Position numbers and translations under genes: made by a program. Below the pieces are notes generated by a model. The model made no database searches. It saw only the letters and a list, made by a program, of their open reading frames with translations, and was not told where the DNA came from. Positions 58,735-64,000 of a stretch of 64,000 nucleotides of DNA are shown in pieces. Every line of letters starts with the position of its first letter. The first letter of the stretch is position 1. Origin of the DNA: Citrus sinensis (Eukaryota > Streptophyta > Magnoliopsida > Sapindales > Rutaceae); assembly GCF_022201045.2 (NCBI RefSeq), contig NC_068562.1:8786001-8850000 (forward strand). The letters run 5' to 3'.

Positions 58735-59477
58735 ATGGCCAACATTAACACATGTTGCCCCATTGAAATGGAGCCCAAAACCTTGAGGGAAGTGCAACTC
58801 AACCATGCTATAGTAAGTTTTTTTTTTTCTTTTCCTTTCTAATTCTTTTCCTCAATTTCTTTGTATTTTGAATTTTCCTGTTGGGGAATTTTTTTTTTAT
58901 AACAATTTTACTTTTGTATTTGAATAGTAGATTTGTTAAGATAACTGTTTTTACTTTGTAAGTATTACATTAAGAGGGAAATTAGTGACAAATAATGTAC
59001 AAATTTACATTTATTAAAGTACGAATTCATTCAAGCCGGAAAGTAAAATATATATGCGAAGGGTAATTTTTATTTTTATTTTTGGGTTGGTTGGGAAAGC
59101 AGGAGGTGGCTGCAGATGCAGTTCAAAAGATGGAACCAGAGGAAGCATCAATTTCATTCATCAAGGTGCGTTAATAACAATATTATATACATAATTTTCA
59201 CCATTGTTCTTGCCTAATCAAGCTTTTTCTTTATTGTTGCTTGTGATTAATTACGTGTTGTTAATTTATCCAGGACTCGGAAGCTGATGGAGTGGAGGAG
59301 AAAGAGCGAACACAAAAGGGGCAGCAGTTTCCGAATGCTGTTGATTGCAATGTTGCCGAGGATCAGAAGATGATGAATCCAATAATTAAAACACCCTGCC
59401 AATGTTCGTTGATGAATGTTAATGTAGATTCCCCCGATCAAATTAACCTCAAAGAGCCCTTATCTGCTCCTTTTTGA
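58735..59477 (+). CDS. Small three-exon gene of unknown function
   Basis: Exons 58735-58812 (26 codons), 59103-59165 (21 codons) and 59274-59477 (67 codons plus stop) join in phase 0 throughout to 114 aa. Each junction has consensus signals: GTAAGT, then GCAG/GAGG; GTGCGT, then TCCAG/GACT. The protein starts MANINTCCPIEMEPKTLREV, continues QLNHAIEVAADAVQKMEPEE, and ends LKEPLSAPF. It is hydrophilic and acidic, with no signal peptide or membrane segment; Cys pairs occur near both ends (TCC, PCQC). I do not recognise the family. Three clean junctions, consistent phases, a TATA box and an ordinary stop argue for a real gene, although exons this short are hard to prove from one sequence. A start at the internal ATG (MEPKTL) is possible. 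Confidence 0.72.
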
Positions 59478-59866
59478 GATGTTATTTTGTCAAAAATCTC
59501 ATTTTCGCTAAAAATAAAATACCATGGAATTGGCCCAGTAAATAAATAAATAAATAATCAATGGGGCTAGAATTTGAAATAAATAAATGTCAGATTTTGA
59601 GAGGCTATTGATATTTCTTGAGTAAATGCTTTCTTCGTTGCTATTGTTGATACTTAGATACAACAACTCACATTACTGTGCTATATAAGTTTTGAGATTG
59701 CGATACTTTACCTCTGATGTCATTTTAAAACTCTTGAATAATCTAATATATATTGTTAAAGATGAATTTGTTGTCTTTTAACGTTCAAATTTGTCACCGG
59801 ATCTTTGGCTTTTTGAGAACAATGTATCATCCGATATTATAGAAAGGATAGACTAATGTGGACTAT

Positions 59867-60594
59867 GGGTCTGTTTGGAAATGCGGTTACTGATTAAATA
59901 AGTTGCTTTTACCGTGCGAATGTAATAAGCAACTGATTAAAAAAGCAGCTTTCTATTTAGTAAACTGTGTTGTTCTGATTGCTCTGAATTTGAAAAAAAG
60001 TGTATATGTTTTGATAAATTTTATTACAAATGTTTTGTTCTGTTATATAATAACTAAAATAGACATAAATTTAAATTACCTTTTTATTTTTTGGAGTATA
60101 TTTAATGATTTATAGATATGTCTTTTTCTTTTTAAAACACATAAAATTACATAAATTAAAAAAAATTGTTATATAAAATATGATAAAAATTCATACTTAT
60201 TATATGCAAACCTTTTTTAATCTTATAATAGAAAATATAAGTAAAATATAAAAAATATGAGTTTATTAGATTAAAACTTGGACACTAGAGAGAATATACC
60301 GTAGTTGTGGCGGTAATATGATATCTAATGACTTAATGTTATGGTGTATGGAAAAATAAGACATAATAATTATTTTTTAAATATTAAAATTATAATAAAA
60401 ATTTTAAAAATGTATAATAACTTATTTAATAAACTGTTTATGAAAAGTAATTCTTTACTTGTTTTTAAAAGTAGCTGTCAAAATAAAGAAAATTATTAAA
60501 TAAGTAGTTTTTACAAAATTTATCAAACATTATTTTTATCACAAATTATAAAATGAGCAGTTTATTGAATTTCAACATCAATCTCAATCGGACC
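59867..60594. mobile_element. Non-autonomous DNA element, copy 2 of a family
   Basis: Starts GGGTCTGTTTGGAAATG and ends CTCAATCGGACC, whose reverse complement GGTCCGATTGAG partly matches the start. Flanked by TAT on both sides (possible 3-bp duplication). It is homologous to 13338-14138, including AAAAAGCAGCTTT, AATTACCTTTTTATTTTTTG and the right-end AAATAAGTAGTTTTTAC. No transposase. Confidence 0.68.
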
Positions 60595-60887
60595 TATAAC
60601 ATAACAAAATTGATTTAGATTATAAATTAGTTATCGGAAAATTCAAATTTGATTTATTTTTTTAACATTAAATTATAATTTTATAATTTTAAAATGACAA
60701 ATATAGACGGACCACACAGCAAATCATTAAAGCTGAGCGCCAAAACTTCTCTAATCAGTAATCACTACGACTACGAGAAACATTATTATAGTCAAAGTAG
60801 ACTTCACTTAAATGGAGGTTGTTTACGTCATTTCAATTAAAACCCAAAACCTTAAGCGGACACCAAATTCAAATCTCGATCTGTGGG

Positions 60888-60897
60888 TTAGGGTTTT
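60888..60897 (+). promoter_or_regulatory. Telo-box in the NUP35 promoter/leader
   Basis: TTAGGGTTTT lies about 1 kb upstream of the start codon and about 110 bp before the leader intron. The telo-box (AAACCCTA) is common near the transcription start of plant growth-related and housekeeping genes. Confidence 0.5.
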
Positions 60898-60999
60898 GAT
60901 TTGAAACACTTTTCTCTCCATTTCAGAGCTCCATTTGATCCTAGCTTTTGATAGAGAAAGAGAGTAAAGAGAGAACACAAAACGACCCAAAACCCACAG

Positions 61000-61902
61000 G
61001 TACTTTAACTTTCATCCCATGTACTTATTTTTTCAATTTATCTTTCGATTTACATGTCGTATGGGAAGTGGAGTGATGAAGATGAAATGTAGTGTGCGAA
61101 CTCAAGAATCGATTCTTTGTTCTGCTTGTTTGATTTTGCTTTTGTTTTGTAATACGGTGTTCCAATTTGTAATTATATTATATATTTTATTTCGGTTCTT
61201 GGATGGTATTATTATTATTTATATTAATGGAAAACTTTAGCTTCTTCGGCTGGATTTGTGCATTTATCTAATCGGACAATTTACTATTTTAATCAATTTT
61301 AGCATTCAGTCTTTATTTTAGGTTATTTATACAAAACAATCCTTCCAAACTGACTTGGGATGATATAATTGGAAGACATCATATTATTTTTAGTCTTCCA
61401 ATCATGTCACATTGTTACCTACGGGTAGGTTTGTATAGACTGTCTGTATGTATTATGCTCCTTTGTTTTGGGTGTATTTAAGCTCTCTGTTATTGTTGAG
61501 AATAAACTGGGAAAAAAAATGAGTTAACATTTTGAACTTTTAGTGTTTATGTTTAGTAAGGTCTGGCTGTAGTGCCCATTGAAAATCCCTATGCTGATGC
61601 AAGTGGGCTGAGAATTTTTGGGTTTCAAAAGATAAAAAAGGATTATGATGAGTTCTGTTTTGAGGATTGAAACTTTATTTACAAGTCAAGTAATTAGTCT
61701 ATTTGAACTTCATATACTTTTTTCCATTTACCCTCTTTTTATACAAGTTCGGTTGGTAAAGCCTGTTTGGGTGGTACAAGAGGACTCAGGTTCCATGCTC
61801 ACTCGCATCGAGGTGGACAGGGATTTGGTTTAAATTTATGAATATTAAAAAATGTTTCCGTAAAAAAAGAGGATTGATTATATGGTTTATCATTTGTTGC
61901 AG
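61000..61902 (+). other. 5' UTR intron of NUP35
   Basis: The leader exon ends AACCCACAG at 60999, followed by GTACTT. The acceptor TTTGTTGCAG ends at 61902, 31 nt before the ATG at 61934. A small palindromic MITE-like block (61324-61437) lies inside. Confidence 0.65.
61324..61437. mobile_element. Small palindromic MITE-like insertion in the leader intron
   Basis: About 114 bp with partly inverted ends: TTATACAAAACAATCC on the left, and CTATACAAACCTACC in reverse complement on the right. An inner inverted pair, ATAATTGGAAGAC with GTCTTCCAATCAT, is also present. The ends are diverged and no target duplication was fixed. Confidence 0.45.
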
Positions 61903-61933
61903 TGACCCTTTTTTGTTGGGAGGACTTGTTAAA

Positions 61934-63553
61934 ATGAGTGCAACTGTGCATAGAACTCCCAAATCTGGAAGGCAGTCTTTGTTTTTCCAAGATTTAGCCT
62001 CCCCTGTTTCCTCCCGTAGAAAATTCTCAAATCCAGGTCAGGAAGCAGCAGTATCGGCACTATGGCGTGAGAGTTTTGGGGGTTCAGATCTTCCACCACC
62101 TCCCATGTACACTTTGGAGGACCGCTCGGATTTTTCTCCTGAGTCTGGAATTTCTGATTACCCAGTATCTCCAGAAATGAAGTCGGACCTGAGGACTCCC
62201 ATCCAAAGTTCTGGTCGAGACTTCTCATCAACTCCAGCAAAGGGGAAATCTGGGGCAAGCACTTCTTCTGCTGTGCTAGGAGGGCAGCAGAATCAACAGG
62301 GTTCGGCAGGCTTTAGTTGGTGGTCACCAAACAAGGCTAGTAATAGTGATCAAGAAGAGAAGGGCAGGGGTTCTCCTGTAGAGGGTGTGGTTCAGCCTGG
62401 TGCCTTGATTACACTTCCTCCACCAAGGGAAGTTGCAAGGCCAGAGATACAGAGGAATACCTTGCCTGCAGGGAACCTCAATGAGGAAGAATGGGTTACA
62501 GTTTATGGGTATGGTTTTAACTTTTTAATTGCATTTGTTTTCATTTATATGTTACCCCTTAATCTCTAGTATTTTGTCCTTGCTGCTGCATTGCCCACTG
62601 CTCGTCATCTCTTTGTGTAATTTTGATAGGGATGTTTTACTGTGTTGGGCAACTGACTTGAACAAGGAGCCATGGTATACTTTTTGGAACTTAAGGGGTC
62701 ACTTTGATGCTAGTTGGAATTGATTTAATCCATTGTTAGTTCGCTTCTACTTTTCATATATGTGTGAAACGTAGTGATTTGTAATAACATGAGGAACCCA
62801 TTCTTGCGAACAAACCTAACCCCTACACACACCTAGGGGCACCCCTTCCTGCATATACGGTAATCTCTGTATATTCTCTATCTATCATTTTCCACTAGTG
62901 AAACTGTCTTGTAATAACATTTTGTAAAAGTGACCAAATGTTACAATGCATGCTGTTGAGAACTGAATAAGGAGCCATATTGAACTTTTTGGAACTTAAG
63001 GGGGCACTTTGATGCTAGGTGGAATTGATTCAATCCATCATTAGTTTGCTTCTACTTTCAATATACGTGTGGAATGTAGTGATTTGTAATAACATGTGAT
63101 CTCTGTACATTCTCTATCTATCATTTTCCACTACTGACACTGTCTTGTAATAACATTTTGTAAAAGCGATCAAATGTTACTATGCATGCTATTGGGGACT
63201 AGATGGAGAGATTTCATTTCCTTTGGCATCCATAAAACACTATTTTTAAGCCGCTGGGCTGATTGCTTGTTCTATGATTGTTTTAAAGCTGCCGAGTGTT
63301 TATGCAAAGTTTAACCTTTGAATAATAAGTTAGAAATATTATCTTGAATATCTATTATGTGAGTAATAAATTGTATTTCATATCTATGACACTAATCTCA
63401 AGCTTTTTGATTGTCCCCTTCAGATTTCCTCCAGCTGATACCAATTTGGTTTTGCGAGAATTTGAAAAGTGTGGTGTGATCTTGAAACATGTTCCTGGTC
63501 CAAGAGATGTTCCTGGTCCAAGAGATGCTAACTGGATGCACATTCTATATCAG
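61934..63553 (+). CDS. NUP35: NUP35 nucleoporin, 5' part (continues past the window)
   Basis: Coding exon 1, 61934-62508, and exon 2, 63424-63553, join within a Gly codon. The next donor is at 63554, and the rest lies beyond 64000. The N-terminus MSATVHRTPKSGRQSLFFQD, with LPPPPMYTLED and a Ser/Pro-rich linker, leads into the RRM-like NUP35 (MPPN) domain from about residue 180 (EEWVTVYGFPPADTNLVLRE, then GVILKHVPGPRD and NWMHILYQ). NUP35 is a structural nucleoporin of the inner ring of the nuclear pore. An 18-bp tandem duplication at 63491-63526 repeats VPGPRD inside the domain. The start is fixed by the leader intron and by an upstream in-frame frame that is mostly intron. Partial, otherwise intact. 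Confidence 0.93.
62651..63200. repeat. Adjacent tandem duplication inside NUP35 intron
   Basis: Copy 1 is 62651-62960 and copy 2 is 62961-63200, directly abutting. Shared blocks include AAGGAGCCAT, GTAGTGATTTGTAATAACAT and TCTCTATCTATCATTTTCCA. Copy 1 has about 65 extra bases around 62792-62865 (containing CCCCTACACACACCTAGGGG, itself a hairpin), so either copy 2 lost them or copy 1 gained them. Confidence 0.88.
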
Positions 63554-64000
63554 GTTCTGCTTCTTTTCTATGAACTACAATCTGATATGTTCTTGCCTGT
63601 TTCTTTTGAGCTGCAATCTCTTCATCATTTCCATGATTTAAATGTGGATTAATGGCTTTAGTATGATGGTCCAATACTAATCCCAGCTGGGATATAATTA
63701 AAAGAATAATTAAAAAAAAAAAAAAGTAGTTGAAGACATGAAAATCGGGAAGTTAACAGTTACAGCATTTGCAGTGCTTATTTTAGGACTATACTGCCTG
63801 TTATCATTGGGGTTTAAGGCATTGAACTTCATCAAATGCTGATTTGTTAAGATATGTAACTCCATGTACAGTGCTAGTGTTTTTAAAAATCCCTTTTTAT
63901 TTGCTTAGAAAATTTAATCTGATCTCATTCTATCCCAGTTATTTTGATGGTTTAATTGTGAGTTGACAATAGTGGGAATGTAGTGATAATCGGTAATTTC
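63554..64000. other. NUP35 intron to the window edge
   Basis: AT-rich intron sequence after donor GTTCTG. No next exon is seen before the end of the window. Confidence 0.6.

Noticed and set aside
1-64000. CRISPR array, bacterial operon or phage-like system
   Set aside because: All supported genes are plant nuclear genes with introns. The repeats present are MITEs, tandem duplications and microsatellites, without regular spacers.

Overview
This is a plant nuclear window, from a eudicot. The evidence is long AT-rich intergenic DNA, GT-AG introns in almost every gene, and plant-specific families: class III HD-ZIP, CHX antiporters, DUF1677, a type IV (CX2CX18C) GATA factor, a type-2 metallothionein remnant and a plant L1-type retrotransposon. 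Gene style and MITE content would fit a woody dicot such as Citrus or a relative, but that is a guess.

Layout, left to right. 0-3.1 kb: tandem repeats, a fold-back MITE and a single-exon DUF1677 gene (+). 3.4-11.5 kb: an 18-exon class III HD-ZIP gene (-), ATHB-8/ATHB-15 clade, 838 aa. It is reconstructed completely here, with a miR165/166 site split by an intron and one GC-AG intron. 11.5-18.9 kb: gene-free DNA with MITEs and local duplications. 19-36.7 kb: a CHX (cation/H+ exchanger) cluster with one decayed copy (-) and two close tandem copies (+). The first + copy has lost the donor GT of its second intron; the second looks intact (789 aa). A metallothionein-2 pseudogene and several MITEs lie between them. 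37-39 kb: SEC13 (+) with a 5'UTR intron. 39.5-40.6 kb: a 1.1-kb MULE-type element with an exact 9-bp target duplication and an internal near-perfect hairpin. 41-45 kb: gene-free, but with six CACGTG boxes in 228 bp. 45.3-46.5 kb: a two-exon GATA transcription factor (+). 50.8-56.7 kb: a decayed LINE (-) with zinc knuckle, endonuclease, reverse transcriptase, zf-RVT and RNase H. 58.6-59.5 kb: a small three-exon gene (+) of unknown function, 114 aa, easily missed because its exons are short. 60.9-64 kb: the 5' part of NUP35 (+), running off the right edge, with an in-frame 18-bp duplication in its RRM-like domain.

The genes are unrelated housekeeping or regulatory loci: endomembrane/nuclear pore (SEC13, NUP35), developmental transcription factors (HD-ZIP III, GATA) and ion transport (CHX). 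They do not form a pathway. I see no CRISPR array, operon, tRNA, rRNA or recognisable new multi-gene system. The interesting material is evolutionary and regulatory: splice-site changes, tandem duplications caught with an empty-site control, transposon structures, and one uncharacterised small gene.
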